This document shows positions 11,401 to 24,994 of a DNA stretch of 64,000 bases, piece after piece. The notes beneath the pieces were generated by a model. That model was not told where the DNA came from. It searched no databases and saw nothing but the letters and a program-made list of their open reading frames with translations. Position numbers and translations under genes: made by a program. This DNA is from Ophioderma brevispina (taxonomy: Eukaryota; Echinodermata; Ophiuroidea; Amphilepidida; Ophiodermatidae): NCBI GenBank assembly GCA_023653785.1, contig JAMKCH010005355.1:22470-86469 (forward strand). Reading direction: 5' to 3'. Positions within the stretch are counted from its first letter, which is position 1. Every line of letters starts with the position of its first letter.

Positions 11401-12110
11401 AAGGCTTGCTCATCGGCTTTATCAAACTTGTACACTTTCCTTTGTGGTTTTACCTGAAATTTGGGTTTCATCATGATTAAACAATGCAATTGAATGGTCC
11501 GAGATGCCAGGTAGGACCTCACATTTTGAACAATGTTGGGATTTGTTGCAATTAAAAGGTCTAATATACTATTAGATATTGGTCTGGTAATTTAGTGACC
11601 AATTGCGATAGAGAATTTTCAAGTAAGAAATCTAGAAATTTCACATGCACACTTTTGGTATTTGAATTATTTTTATTTTGTTTTCACGGTCCAATCAAAC
11701 CAATTCATATCGGGTAAATTTAGGTCACCACCTAAAAGCACATTTGGATCGATAGGGACGATGACTTTTGGTGATACATTTAGTGGAGGATGATATCATG
11801 CCGTCAAGTGATTCGGGTTTCTTACCAGTTCTATAGTAGCTAGCTAGATAAAGGGGTTTTCGAATTGCTAAACTGTATACTGGCCCAGGTTGACTCACCC
11901 CTTCACAGTTTTCCCCCAGATCAGGCTCATCAGAAGTAATTAAGGAATACTTGGTGGCACTAAACTCCGGATTCACCTCCGTTTGCATCCCGATCTTTAC
12001 GGTACACGCTGAAATTTTCTGGGAATATTTCATAGGTGGCCATATTGCTGTTAATTTTTGTTTCGCATTAGTTTCGGATATTTTAGTCATTATTATCCGT
12101 ACGGACACTT
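11400..12110 (-). pseudogene. LINE endonuclease domain, frame-broken
   Basis: Minus-strand translation in shifting frames gives NMATYEIFPENFSVYRKDR near 12010-12060, then KPLYLASYYR near 11830, GGDLNLPDMNW near 11700-11735 (the conserved GDxN motif of LINE endonucleases), and PGISDHSIALF near 11490 with the terminal SDH motif. These are the standard landmarks of the target-nicking nuclease of Jockey/CR1-type LINEs. At least three frame changes separate them. The first catalytic motif (N-terminal) is missing or lies beyond the truncated 5' edge. Confidence 0.85.
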
Positions 12111-12119
12111 ACTACAACA

Positions 12120-12538
12120 CGTAATCGAATGAAAATTCACATCTTTGAAAGCTTTTGAACACTGCTGTTTTCTTCTTTTCTCTCAATTTTTCAGTTGGAA
12201 AATATACCGTATGAGAGTCCTACAGACTTATCCTTCACTTTAAAGGTGTTCTTGCGAATTTAAAATATTTTCTATCTTTCGGATGAATCACTGAGAGTGT
12301 CTTAACAAGCAAGGCCTCATTCCTCAATGACCCATAGAACAATATCTAGCTCATCGGTATGACCACACCCCATTTTCCTGTGTGTATCATGTCCAGTCGC
12401 AGCTGCAGCACTTAGAATAAAAACTTGCGAGGGCGCTATTTTATTTATTTATTTTTTTTAACGTTCAGTTAGAGAATCACCATTCGATTACACGTAATCA
12501 ACTGTCCGTTGTATTTTCTGTATCAGTGATAGCGTAAA
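12120..12538 (+). promoter_or_regulatory. presumed 5' flank and promoter region of PI4KA
   Basis: This 0.4-kb stretch lies between the LINE and the first ATG of PI4KA, so the transcription start should lie here or in an unseen upstream exon. I see no convincing TATA box or initiator; the placement rests only on the adjacent coding exon. A GAGGGCGCTATTTTATTTATTT segment near 12429 is the most distinctive sequence. Confidence 0.3.
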
Positions 12539-12634
12539 ATGGCGTCGAAAGCAGGAGAGGCGAATGTCTTTTCCAGTACACTTTTACACTTATCACGATC
12601 CCTTGCTAGGATCAAAGAACCGCCATGGGAAAAG
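12539..12634 (+). CDS. PI4KA: phosphatidylinositol 4-kinase III alpha, coding exon 1
   Basis: The 32-codon exon opens at ATG 12539 (context GTAAAATGG) and ends GAAAAG followed by the donor GTGAGA, in phase 0. It encodes STLLHLSRSLARIKEPPWEK after a short Ala/Lys-rich start, which lines up with the vertebrate PI4KA N terminus (NTVLSLARSLA...LEK). The match continues into exon 2 with VHQLLQMCP for the family's VQKLLCMCP. PI4KA makes PI4P at the plasma membrane as part of a TTC7/FAM126/EFR3 complex; the kinase domain is at the far C terminus, well outside this window. The start is chosen because it is the only in-frame ATG before the conserved block. A 16.2-kb intron follows. Confidence 0.85.
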
Positions 12635-13198
12635 GTGAGATTTGTTTTTTTAATTAAATCATCCATCTCGTAACGTTTCATATTTGACAACCTTTATTTG
12701 AGCAGATTCCGTATGACCAGTATGACCACCCTTCGCAGGTTGAGCTTGAGATGCAATTCAATAAACATGATAAACCCACCCAATTTTCAAAAATTTGAGG
12801 GCAACATAAGGAAGTTATCTATCATTTTAAGCTCTTAACAAGAGAAAACCAATGCTATAAATTTAATTTATCTCTACTCCATTTTCTGTTTTGAGAGTTA
12901 TACTTGTTTGAAGATTCCGATATTTTAATTTGGTGCCACTGCAGTGCTTGTTGCATGTTTTATTTAACTTGCATTTGCCATGGTAAGAGCTGGCAATCCT
13001 GAAGCAAATAACTTGGAAATGATACAAACCAAAAGCCTGTAAAATATATGAAATAGAATTTTTTTTTAAATCTTTCAAATAGATGATTAAATACTTTAAG
13101 TGAAAGATAATTTTGCCACATGAAAAGAAAATTGAGAATTACGGATAAATATGTCACTGAATTACCACCAAAAAAGTATTTTAGAGTAAGTGGCTTAC

Positions 13199-13316
13199 CA
13201 AAAGGTGATTTTCCCCACATTGCGGGACTGAGTCCCAATGCCTCACCACATGCTTTGGTTGCCGGTTCATTCGCAGACATGAAGAAGGTTCCATAACCAT
13301 GTTGCCCACCATAGAG
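13199..13316 (-). CDS. candidate internal exon of an unidentified protein
   Basis: On the minus strand a 118-nt open block is bounded by an upstream ATTTAG acceptor and a downstream GTAAGC donor. It encodes LYGGQHGYGTFFMSANEP followed by ATKACGEALGLSPAMWGKSP and ends in phase 1 after Phe-Gly. The composition is rich in Gly, Ala and Pro with few of the Lys/Asn/Ile/Phe residues typical of chance frames here, and the frame is closed by a stop immediately before the acceptor. These points favour a real exon or a recent exon relic. I do not recognise the family. It lies antisense within PI4KA intron 1, so it would belong to a nested gene or to a transposed fragment. The polypyrimidine tract is weak. 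Confidence 0.4.
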
Positions 13317-14816
13317 CTAAATAGTTTATTTAAGTACTCTATGGTTGCCGCCTTAATCCTGCCTAGACAGTCAGACAGTGCTAGACAATAATGAGGTTGT
13401 CAGTTTGAAATTGCCCAGATGCACAGTAATTTTTGATGGCTATATTTTTGTAATAAGATAGGGTAATAGATACTGTTTGTAACGGAATCAATTGCTACAA
13501 TCAGTGACACCATCAGCACCGGGTGTGGTGGGGGAATATAAGTGTGTGCCACTGTTTTACAAAAAGTGTTTTCCAATAATAATAAAATAGGGGTGGCAGA
13601 GTAGATGATGATTTCCCCCAAATGTATCCTTGCTCCCCGTTACCTCCGTTATAAGTTCACAATTCTATTCATTATACTATTTCATAATTATAGGCTATCA
13701 AAGATAAAAGGCAAGACTTGAATGAAAGGTTCCTCTATCAATAATATACACCAACAATAAAAAATGTAATTTTATTTATTCATTTCCATCCGCCCTGCTG
13801 CCGAAAAAATCACACAAAATCGTATAGTGCCATCTCCCTATTTTTAGTTATGACGTGCAAGTTAAAGTCCGCGATGTGAATGGCTAATAGAGCAATTGCA
13901 GCTGGCGGCAACTTTGAGGTTGTGTAAACTCGCTTTTTGAGGATAATCGGTACACACGCCCCCGTGATATTACGCTCCGATTGGATAAGAGGGACACACC
14001 AACGGGCACAGCGCTGCATTTTGTGCCATGTGCTGCAAGGCGCTAACACCTTGCCGGTTATGTGATGCATTGACATTTTAGCAATGTCAGTTGCTAAGTA
14101 CCCGTGATTTCCAGTGCACGGTTGAAAACAAAAACCCTCAAAGTCTCAACATTTTGTAAGTTTAAGCTACAATGTAAAAGATTACGTTCGGATGATGGCG
14201 AATATTAAAATATTACTATAAAATACGAAGGATGCATATGGAACGTTTTTTTGGTAAACTTGCTCTTAGAGACTTCGGTTATTTACATGCGTCGGTTCAA
14301 CTCGTCGTTCAAGCACGTTCATCAAAGAAAACAACAGACTACTTTACTCGCTGAGTACTCGGACAGATTTTCAATTGTTGTTTAAAATCAGTTCACATTA
14401 ATTTAAGTATTATCTTATATTTTGCTTCCTCACTCACCAGCTGCTTGGTTTAATCCAATTTGTAGTTCATGACTGCCAAGAATGAACACTCAGTCTGTGA
14501 CAACAAGGTCTTCCTCCTCTGCACTGCCGCTCTATGATCTTATCATCCTCTCCCGCTTGCCTAACAACAGCGGGCTAAACTTAGAGCTGCTTTGTTTATT
14601 TACCCTAATATTAATTGCAATTTATTATTTTACAGGATGACACGAACAGACTTGTCACTTGCCGAACTTGAAAAAAGTCGTGGTTCGGCGCGGCATATTG
14701 TTTCTGCGCGCAAGAACCCCCTTAGATTTACTCAAACGCTAATTTTCTGGGCTCAAATAAAAACAAAATTTTGTCGGCATATCGCGCAGAAACGCAACCT
14801 AGCGCGAACCCTGCTC

Positions 14817-14866
14817 GCATCATCATCAATCATCATCATGACCATCGCCATCATCATCATCAAAAC
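14817..14866 (+). repeat. CAT-rich simple sequence
   Basis: About 50 bp of interrupted CAT/ATC trinucleotides (CATCATCATCAATCATCATC followed by further CAT units). It lies in PI4KA intron 1 and inside a chance open frame. Confidence 0.8.
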
Positions 14867-17800
14867 CAGAAATGCCCAGAAAAAACAAAAGTAATTTAAT
14901 CTGTTTAAGACTCTGCAAAATTAGACTGTAAAAACCGAAAAAAACTTGAGTACTAAACAAAATTTAAGGAAAATATTTTGAAAATAATATTATAACACCC
15001 TTTTTGCTAATTGACCCCTTCTATTAAACTCCAGACCCCCCAGCTAATCAGCCTAAAAATCTAAGACAGGTATTTCCTTATTTCCACTTTTAGCGTAATG
15101 TTACAATTAGGCAACACCCCAGGGGATTCCCTTCCTTCCCTCCCCTTCCCATTTTTCGCGCATGGTGCCGACTGCCGACTGAAAAGTGCAATTGAGCTGC
15201 CAAAGTACAATCCATATTCACCTGTTTTCCTACCATCGAACTGCCAAATTCGGCATTACAGGTAAAATCAATTCAAACTCTCATTCACACCGTTGGGTGT
15301 CAATTTTGTCCGAATGACCGTGAAGTTTATGGAAAACGGGGTAAGAAATGATCACTAGATAATGATACTGGATAAAATTGTAATGGCCGCCACAACATCC
15401 GAGTTGCTGGTGACGTCTATAAGCGAAAGCGCCCCACAGCTCACATTCCAAAGGTTGCCTAAAATAATTACTTCTTCTTAGAGTACGTTGCCTGAATGAT
15501 CAGAAGAAGAAATTCATCACACAATGACCCGAGGTAAGCGTCAAAGATGACCCCAAATAATATACCCCATTTTTTTTTAAAGTAAACACCTGTATTTAAA
15601 AAAGGAAAATGTAACCCAGGGTCACTTTTTTTAAGTACAATGTTGGTCAAACTAAATAAAACATTTTATCTATCATGATTCCAGCATATCATAAAATTCT
15701 TTTTTTTCCTTGCAATGCTTTTTTTACCCTTCCCTCCCCCAACCCGGCCCCACCCCCCAACCAGAACCCTTCACACCCTTCACCCCCCCCCCCATCCCAT
15801 GGCTACTAGGCATAAATTGATCTTTACATATTACAGTGACAGCTCGACTCAGTACATATTAACAATGTGTTTAAGTCATTTTAAAAAGTACATTTAAAAA
15901 ATTTCATAATATGTTTTTTTCCCTGTTTAACCTATAAGCTTGTTTATTTCCATGTCCGCACCCCTCTGCTGCTGTGCAGACAGTCGCGAAAGAGCATCTG
16001 TGTTTTTTCCCCACTTGACTCCAAGGGAAGAAGGTACGCAATGAACACGTTCATGAGTAAGGCAAGAGCACCCACAATTGAAAAGCGAGTTCGATAATTT
16101 CAGGCTTCAAAGAATCCTAAAAATGCCTGAATCCACAGCATGCATGCAAAATAAACCTACCTGGAAGGCTCCAAAGTTAGAAGAAAACGCCTCAAAGGTC
16201 AATTCACAATGGAAAAATCACTATGTCGGGCATATACCGCATGAATTAGCCAAACACAAAAAAAAATGTAAACATTGACCCATGCATCGGTGAGGTTTTA
16301 GCAACAAATGTAACCTATGACCTAACCTTACATCATCATAACATGTTGTACCTTGTGATTTTTCACTTCGCCATGTGCAAGGTCAAAATAGTCAAAACAT
16401 CACCTGCACATATCGCGATTCCAGGGACCCCCAGTCACCCGCACCAAAATAATGCGTCTAGAAAAAGTCTAACAATTTGTGAAATATCAAGCAAAACAAG
16501 TTTGGAAATAATTTTAATTGAAGTGAAAACATGATTTTAACGAACTGGCGAGTCTGAAGTCGTAATTCGGTTTCAGGCTATTTTTCTGATTTATTAAAAT
16601 GGTTCAATACTTTCAGAATTTTATGTTCAATTTTATGGGAAAATTTCTAAACTTTCAAATCTTTTTAAGTTTTTATTATTTTTTTACCATGTATTACCTC
16701 ACCCTTGCTTATTATCAAAAATGCATTCAAAATCATGAGCCTTGTCCTGTATTTTAATTACATGACCGAAAAAAAGGTGTATTTTCAACAAATCCTCAAA
16801 AAATGGAATTTTGTGTTAAAAAAAAATGTACTTACTTCAATATTTAATGCCAAACAGTATCAGTTTATCATAATAACTCACGCATTTGACTTCCTGCTAT
16901 TGTTTGCTCATTCAAACATGCATTATGTTATAGGACTATTCCTTAGATATGGGGTTGTTGCCACAAATTGAGAAATACGGGCTTTGGTTATTAATTAAGC
17001 AAAGTTGCTTGATTATTTTGAGAACAGCAAGTGCAATATCACACAATCACATCTTTGTTTACAATACATTTCATACATTTAACAATCTATGAGTACAACA
17101 TTGAATAATTCCAGCATGTACAATGTTTAAGATGTTTTTGCATACATTAGTCTTATGTATTTTGTCATTTCATGCCAGTTTGTCCAATTTCCATAGTGAT
17201 GGTAAAATAGGACTGAAATGTCTGAGATGTGGAAGTGACAGGATTTTGTTCTATGGAAATGTTCAAAATTTCCCTATGAGGCAAATCTGAGAGTCCCCAT
17301 AACACATATCCTAAGCTGCACGTTCAATACATTGATTAATCCGTGGGTACGTGCAAAACAAGGATGCGTACAGCACTCAATGGAGGATACAATAGATGGA
17401 TGGACGGTGTCAGTCACACTCGGTTACACGGACACACTTAATTTCAATGACAACGGGATCAGATTGAACGAATATAAGCTGTTTACTTAGTTTGGAGCTA
17501 GAGATTAAAGCATCCATGGTTTCCTCTGCGAATGACCTATTCTGACGAACGCTACTTTTTTTTTCGTATCGGCCGATCCACCGATCCGATCCTATGGTTT
17601 GCCCTATATGTTAAAGATCGACCAACCCTAGGAGTACTAGTAGGAGTTGCACAGGTGGTTCAACTTTTTAACATAGTGCCTACCATGTATAGGATGGCAC
17701 CATGATTATAATTAATAAATCTGTGCGGTCCACCTTTGCTAACAAGTTCCGAAGAGTATTTGGAAATAAAGTTTATCTTTTTCTTTACCAGAAGTGCGTA

Positions 17801-19659
17801 AATATATAGTACCACCAATCAATACGCGGCATTGTAATTTCCCGCAAAACTCCTCCTGTCCGGAGTTCATCATAATATCAAACCATCATGCTCGTTTTAA
17901 ATTGAAATTTCATTTATTATTGATTGCATTCCAAAATGATTGCGTTCAGTTTAATAATCCAAAACTTTTTGTTACAATTGTACTGTAATCGCCGGCCCTT
18001 CACTGCCGTCCTCCCCCGGTCAGGCCGCTACAATATGCTAATGTATTCTTGACAAGTTGCAGATTCGAAAACATGTCGTGTAACGGCTCTATAGTACTGT
18101 AGTTTACATTGCGGTAATTGCGAAAATTATTTATGCAATTCTTGTTTCGCACGAACAAGTTACAAAACAATTGTATTCCGCAGTTCCTTCATCATTTGTA
18201 TTAATTTTTATGATTTTTCCCTCCAGCCAGTTCTTTTGAACTATTTTTATCATGGTATGTAATACCCCCCCCACCGCAGGTCCGCAATCAATCTCAATGA
18301 CGTAAATGGAATCCCCGGGAAAAACCCCGTGTCAGGACAGCGGCAGAGCATAGCGATTGCATGATCTGACCTGTACATATCGCTCCTCGCAAGGGCTGAG
18401 AAATTCATTGACACTATCCCTCTTATATTTTTATGTATTCATAATAAGCATGAGAGCATTGATTGATGAGTCGCAAGCGCCACATCGCCTATGTAGTCTA
18501 GCGTTATCCCCGGGGCATTTCTATGTCTATGCAAATTGATACTCATTTAAGCCACAATGACGCCATGTTTTGCTCGTGTATCAAAAACTACGGCGGTTCG
18601 GAAAGTATGATTGCATATTAGCCAGCCTAATGACGTAGCATACTAGCATTGTTGTAAAATGTGTTTGGTGCTCGTCAGATCCACAGAGCTAAACTACGAA
18701 TGCAAGACATGTTTTAATTTTCTGAATCTCAGTGCACCTAGTTGAGGGATGTTCCTCGTATTATAAGCAAAACTTTCTGACCCTCTCTGACTGCAAAAAA
18801 AAACTCCATAAAAGAACCATGATTTTATTAGATTAGTTTCATCTAGATCTATGGCTGATTATTGTGTTAACTTTAGACTCTCAGACTCTCACGCAGTATC
18901 AATGAATTTAGATATTTTTGCCCGTCCTGTGTCACAACTACACTGTGGGAAATACTTCAGTCCGCCGTATAAATCAAAACAAACTTTCTGCTGATCCCCT
19001 TATTCTTTTTTAAGCACTTACAATCATGAGGAGAATGGAATGAAATGGTAGCACCACGTATTTTGGTAAAGCTCTATATTAACTGTTATTTTCTATGCAA
19101 ATTAGTACTGAGATTTCATTGCAGCCCGCACATTTTTGACAAAAACAAGTTAAATTTAGTCTCTTCTACGTATTCATTATGACACTGTTGATGCTGTACA
19201 AAATATAGCCACTGCAAGTGAAAACGAACCTAAAACAATACGTAACGAAAGAGTTTAAACGGGAATATTTCTGCCGTATTTTCTGGACTCTGCTCAAGGA
19301 ATTTAATTTCATTGAAGGCTTGAATCCAAACGTACAACAAATATCAGCAGTAATTTTCTCATTTCACTTCTAACGACTATGTCCGGGGAGAGCAGCTAGG
19401 TCATGTGCCTGTCCATGCGTTGTAACTTAGACAGGACCATGTTAAAGTTGCCGTATAAGGCTGATTTGGAATCGCTTGAAGTAGATTGTGATAGTACGTG
19501 AAAATACCTAAGTGGGCTGTCATTCGCCACGTTTCTCATGTAGGCTAAGAATTATGATACTAAATACCTTAGTAAATCGGTTTGAGTAACTCGTGTTTTC
19601 AAACTTAAAAACTGGTAAAATCTCCAATTATACTTTGGTCCTTTCTTTCATTCACCTCA

Positions 19660-19803
19660 TCGGTTGTGGACGGCAAGCTCTGCACATATTTTGCCGATCC
19701 GCTTTTTTGCCGATTTCGCAAATTCGGCCGCCCCCCGAAAATCCCGAGTCCGATACAAACATCGGTTAATCTCTATTTGGAGCCTTTTGGGTCTGCAAAA
19801 AAG

Positions 19804-19868
<65 letters not shown>

Positions 19869-19883
19869 AAAAAAAAAAAAAAA
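19660..19883 (+). mobile_element. possible retroposon with 86-bp A tract
   Basis: A purine tract of about 86 A residues, broken by two G residues, occupies 19798-19883. It is preceded by about 140 bp that is more GC-rich than its surroundings and contains two GCCGAT blocks and TTCGGCCGCC. A GC-richer body followed by a long 3' A tail resembles a SINE or processed-RNA insertion. I could not identify RNA polymerase III boxes or a target duplication, so a simple expanded A tract remains possible. The Lys-rich reading frames across it are meaningless. Confidence 0.35.
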
Positions 19884-21074
19884 CAAGAGTGCATAGGCTT
19901 GCTTTGGTAGTGTTTCTATGTGGTAATCTGTGTGTGTTTGTGCCTGTGGTAAATTTTATATGTTAATGATAACCTTTATAAAATTGCCCACTGTTTCAAA
20001 TACATGGCACGTTTTCATGGCAACCATGCATGTAATGCGGCCTTCTGGGGAGTGCCCAGTGCAGGTACCCTTTCGACGATCGGTAAAAAGTCAGAGGGTG
20101 TTTTTGTCTGTATTGTGAATAAATCCCATAATGCAGTGAGTGCATATGCGTACTGACTTAGGGATTAAAAAGTGTTTCGAAAAGTAAGAAACCACAAGAC
20201 ATTCTGATCATGCTGGGGGGTTAAAATAAAATTCATGTTCTTTTTAGTAATAGCTTTTGAGGGCTTAAATGAGTGTAAACGTCAGAGTTTTAGTGTTAAG
20301 TATAGGATTTTTGTGGGACTCACCATGAACCTCATTGAGGGTGAAAGTTCAAAACTGTGCCTTTTTAGATGACTCACAACACCCTCTGGTTCAAAGGTCA
20401 TCAAGGTCATGGCCCAAATGGTCAGATTATCAAATTGCTTAGTATTTTAACATGGCTCTCGATGTGCATAACAATTTGGTTCTGACTAGGTTCCCACATG
20501 TTGTTGACCTCATGTGACCTTGTGGACCAACATCTTGTGACCCTTGTCCTCATTTACAAATTGCAACGGGAGACGGGACCACGTGCATTTTGGGTGAAGA
20601 GTTTTTCTTGTTTAGTTTTGCACAAGGGTTTGTTTCGCATAAATTGCAATTTGTAAAGCTTCAACTGATATGGAAATGTCTGTATCTTGCGTTTTTGCAC
20701 AGTAATGTAGCGCAAGGGTTAAGTATACTGCATTGCTTTTCTGGTTGGTTACCCAGTGTGAAAAATGTTAGTAAATGTAACAAAATCCAGGCTTCTCGTG
20801 CATGCTGATTTAATTTGCAAAAAAGATGTACAAAGAATCGTGAAAAGAATAGTTCAGAAACTGCTAACTTCATTTGTGAGGCTGTGAGCTTGCGTTGTGA
20901 CATACGATGATACTAAGGACAAGAGGACATTTCTAGAAAAGTGCGCCAATTTTTGAGTTCAGACAAACCATTTTTTTACTAGTGCATCGCCTCCATGGTG
21001 GACCTTGACCCTGTGTGTGTCTATGACTCCAGACTTGATTTTGTGCTCAAATAGTAGCCCTTGACCATTAGTGG

Positions 21075-21405
21075 TCATTGGGTCATTATATGCAAATGAC
21101 CTCTAGATGCCTCTATTCCTCCCTACCATCATGCTAAATATCAGCCCCTATGTCAAAGCAAACACGAAACGCATAAGCCGGACAGACTCGCAGGTAGATC
21201 CCATATTTAGTATAGGGCATTTCTATGGAAATGGATCTAAATTGACCTCTAGATGACCCTTTTACCTTTTGGGTTACTCTGAAAACCCTTGATAACAAAC
21301 ATTAGACTGTACTTCCTTCCCTTTTTTGCCAAATTCCTCCCATATGTCAAAAGCATACGAAAATGCCCAAGAACGGACAACAGACAGCCTAATTTAGTAG
21401 TATAG
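21075..21405 (+). repeat. two diverged direct repeats with ATGACCTCTAGATG core
   Basis: Units at about 21075-21195 and 21230-21400 share GACCTCTAGATG, a C/T-rich block with TCCCTACC or TCCTCCCATATG, TATGTCAAA, GCATA(C)GAAA and a GGACA(A)CAGACAG or GGACAGACTCGCAG end. The surroundings, 20380-21100, carry several AGGTCA/TGACCT words. It is probably a degraded dispersed element. Confidence 0.5.
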
Positions 21406-24400
21406 ATTATAAAGATTTCATGTAATATATCACACCTGAAGGGAAATAATGCCTTTGTCTTATTAATTATGCATGCTTCTCTAAAGGGCTGAGTAGGAAC
21501 CTGGTGGTAGTTAAAGGTAATGGTGGAGGTAATTTCAAAAAATTATGATTTTTTGGGTACGTGTTTGTGCAATAAACTTTTGAAACGTTTCAGTAGGTGT
21601 TCTACAACCAATCGGGCAATGAAAGAAATTAGTATCCTCATGTCCCTTAAATTGGTATAGCTGCTTATCGGTCTAGTGCAGGCCGTGGCTAGTCAAATAT
21701 GGCATGATTTTCAGTGGAATTAGCTAGGTTGTCTCGTCAATGTGGAAGAAAAAAAGACTAATGTGAAAAAGAAATGATCAAAAACTTTCCAACCATGTAA
21801 TTCAAAGATAAGGCCTCTCTAAAATGGGTATATTCCCTCTTATTACAATATTTAGAGGCAATTATATGCTGCTGTAACATAAAAGGAGTTGTGTGTACCC
21901 ATTTTCACCATTTAAACATTCCCTTCCACTCCCTCTTCACACTTTGCTCCATGCCCACACTTTGCTGCCCAATCAATCCAGCCACACCCAACATAAGCTT
22001 CATAATACCACTCGAGGTTCAAATCAAAGGTACATAAAGTTTATATCTTCCAAAGTGTTTTGGGTGGTAAGACACTTGCACAGAGTCCACTACCTATTTT
22101 AACAATGAGCAAAACAGATCTTCACCCCCCTACCCATGTGAAAATACATTCATATATCTGTCAACACTCATTACTTATCCACTGACTACCCCTTCTACCT
22201 TTTCCATCTTTTCTATCATTACAATAATCATTATGTCCTTGCAAAGATCTTGCGTTGCATAGACAAGAATGAAGAGAAGACAGGTGTATGTGTTGTCAAG
22301 ATTCATAATCATGGAGCCAGATAATGTACCATTAATTCAAATGCAACCATTCCTTTACCAAAGTCCATGCACAAGAGTATGATTAGCCCTCATCTTACCG
22401 GGTGAGAGAGGGGGGGGGTACCACCACCTCAGAAACTTCCACTGTTTTGTTTGTTAAGAGCTTCCAGTAAGTATTAATTTAGCATAATTACATTGTACCC
22501 TTTGCACCTAATTTGTTGTATTCAGGTTTCACATCCTTTTACAGTAATTTAGCGAAAGAGAGAAGGTAGCACCGATAGCACTTTCGCCAGTGTTGGGTAA
22601 GTAATTGAAACATAAGCAAAAAATTAAAACATATTCCTGCGCAGTATGACAGCTCTAAACTCTGTTCATTAAATTAGCCATTTACCATCATTAAGAGCAT
22701 AAAACTGCATTATAATCCAAATCTACTTTTTGGTGTGCATGCAAAATAGGATTGAGCCTGTGGAAATGAAAATTTTGCCTACTTCCCGAACTCTATGAAA
22801 TATAATGTGGACCCTCAGACTAGGTATGTTTGTACTTAGTTTGGTATCAATGGGAAGACAGAGTACCATGGCCAATCCACCGGGTATAAATCATAAGTAT
22901 GATGTTGCTTTATAAGGAATTTCCAAAGGGGGTGGCTAACTGCCCTTTGGTAAACCATGTACAATTTACAAAAAGTGCTTGTTTTTTCATAGATGAGGGT
23001 CCAGTACGTAGGAAAGAACTTGCAAAGATACAGATGTATAGATTTGCCCTTGATAATCATATTCTCAAGCTTTGAAAAGTATAAATTTACATTGAAAATT
23101 GCATATATCTATTTTTAGGTCTACTTTTTAGGATTCCTGCGCACCCCCTTGACAAAAATGGAATGACCCGAGTTCTATACTACCTCAAGGCTTGTATTTT
23201 ATCAATTACCAAGTAGAAATTGAGGCTACATTAAATTATTAAGGCTTTTGCCAAAAGAACAGGTAATTCATCATCTAAGAAAATGTGCATTTTGCCTCTT
23301 TTGAAAAAGTAGCATAATCTAACAGCGTGGATCTTGGAAACCAAAAGAGGCTCATGATTTTTAGTTCTTTTTTTAATTAAGCTGAGACAGAAATATATTA
23401 CTGTTGAAAAATGAAAAGGAAAAAAAGATATGAAAGGTTTTTTTTTAATTTGGGCGCTCTTCAAAAATAGGCTAAAATTGCCTTTTTTGCCAATTTGTCA
23501 AAGTCAAAATTACGATAATCTACCCTGTAAAAAAATGGAATAATACAATGTTCTCTTTTGTATTTTTATATCTCTGAAGAATAAAGATATGGACCCTAAC
23601 ATCTGCACAGTATGCTTTATGATTGAAATTAGTCTTCCTTTAGTTTTAATGTCCCACAAAAATGCCATAATATTGGTATTTTACAAACTGAAAAAGGGAG
23701 TCATAGGGCCTATTGCAGGGTGGGGTCTTGTATTTCACAGCAGGGGGGTCGTGAGATTTTAAAATAGTGTGGATATGCATGATTTGACATACAAACCTAA
23801 AACCTGAATGAAATCTGTTGACCCTCATCTCCTCGACCTGCCTGGTTCTCTCAGAATGTGGACTGTAATGACTTGTGTACACATCAACGTAGAATTCTGG
23901 GTTTTGTTATCTTTCAAGGAGCTTATTATATTCGAAAACGGCTGCTTGGAAGCTAATCTACCTCTCCATTCTACCTCTCCATTATATAAATAGCACATTA
24001 ATAAAGTTTTTTAATACTGAATCTACAATTTTATAGTCAGAGGTCGTAAAACTTGAGAGCCCCTAACTTCAAAACGGAATGGAATTTGAATTTTTCCTTT
24101 TGACCTCCACTCTAGCCCTATATTAAAATTACCTTTGACTGCAATTTTCAACAAATCTGAGAGGGGGGGTTCCACACCTTGGTGTTTTGGCATGGCATGA
24201 CCCCATGTAGGTGGAAGAAACAGTATATCAATCATGTAACAATGAAAATAACTGCAAAGTGAACAGGACAATTATATTGTATATGTTTCCCCTGACAAAA
24301 AGTTCTTTGTGAGGAGAGGGTTTTTTGACTTTGAACAATGTTCGTTAGCAAATGGTGAGAAAACGAGCTACAAAAAGCACAGTAAATTTTTCTCACCTCT

Positions 24401-24693
24401 AGGCTTCGCAAACTATATGCCTGACAAGATCTCCACTAGTGCCAAATAATTTGACAATCACAAGGGTCCCGAAAGCCCCAGGCTGTGGTGGCTGCTCTGG
24501 GTGCCCACTACTAATTCCTGGAGACATCCCTGGACACTCGGGAAAACGAGTCGCTGAGCGGACCTCCAGTTCTGCCTGTCGCGTTGATCATCGACAGAAA
24601 GTACATGCTTATCAAATGGAAATTGCTGGTACACCTGAAGAATGTGGTTGGCATGGACAATGTGGACCTATGGTCATCATGCAGGATTGGTGC

Positions 24694-24994
24694 CAAGTGG
24701 CGTACCGACCGGGGGTGGGGGGGGGCAAGTTACCCCTCTGGCTCGAAAAAGCGGGATGATATGGACCAAAATATGCATTTTCATCCCTCTTTTTCGGGGA
24801 ATTTCGACCAATTTCAGCCTAAGTTTGGGTAAAATTAAAGTAGATTTGTTGATATTCGTGCGCTACGCGTGCATTTCGTCAAGTTCAGACCTAATTGGAG
24901 CAAAGCACCGGGACGATTTATGAATTTTGCCCCCTCTGGTGGGATGACTTGGAAATTTTGCCCCCTCTGGGACGACTGCATCGGTAGGCCACTG
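24694..24994 (+). mobile_element. hAT-type MITE, 301 bp, with perfect 8-bp target duplication
   Basis: Starts CAAGTGGCGTACCGACC and ends CATCGGTAGGCCACTG, inverted repeats of about 13 bp. It is flanked by ATTGGTGC at 24686-24693 and 24995-25002. Internally, TGCCCCCTCTGG occurs twice near 24928 and 24958. The terminus CAGTGGCGTA matches the element at 2134-2497, so both probably use the same transposase. No coding content of its own. Confidence 0.88.

Larger units (their letters stand above)
9440..12110 (-). mobile_element. LINE retrotransposon (CR1/L2-like, Jockey superfamily), degraded, with internal inversion
   Basis: Read on the minus strand, an apurinic-type endonuclease, a linker, a reverse transcriptase and the usual C-terminal block follow in the normal order, ending with a stop at 9621-9623 and a short 3' UTR. 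Landmarks are given under the separate domain entries. The coding frame is broken by several one-base shifts and a few stops, so the copy is dead. About 250 bp of the RT (10782-11035) lies in the opposite orientation. The 5' end is truncated at or near the endonuclease N terminus, the usual fate of LINE insertions. The clade assignment is by motif impression only. Confidence 0.9.

Noticed and set aside
10782..12110. Twin-priming (5' inversion) as the explanation for the plus-strand RT block
   Set aside because: Twin priming would invert everything upstream, but the endonuclease and linker (11042-12110) are still in sense orientation.
19664..19966. Lys-rich 100-codon frame
   Set aside because: It translates an 86-base A tract; the frame exists in more than one register and has no protein features.
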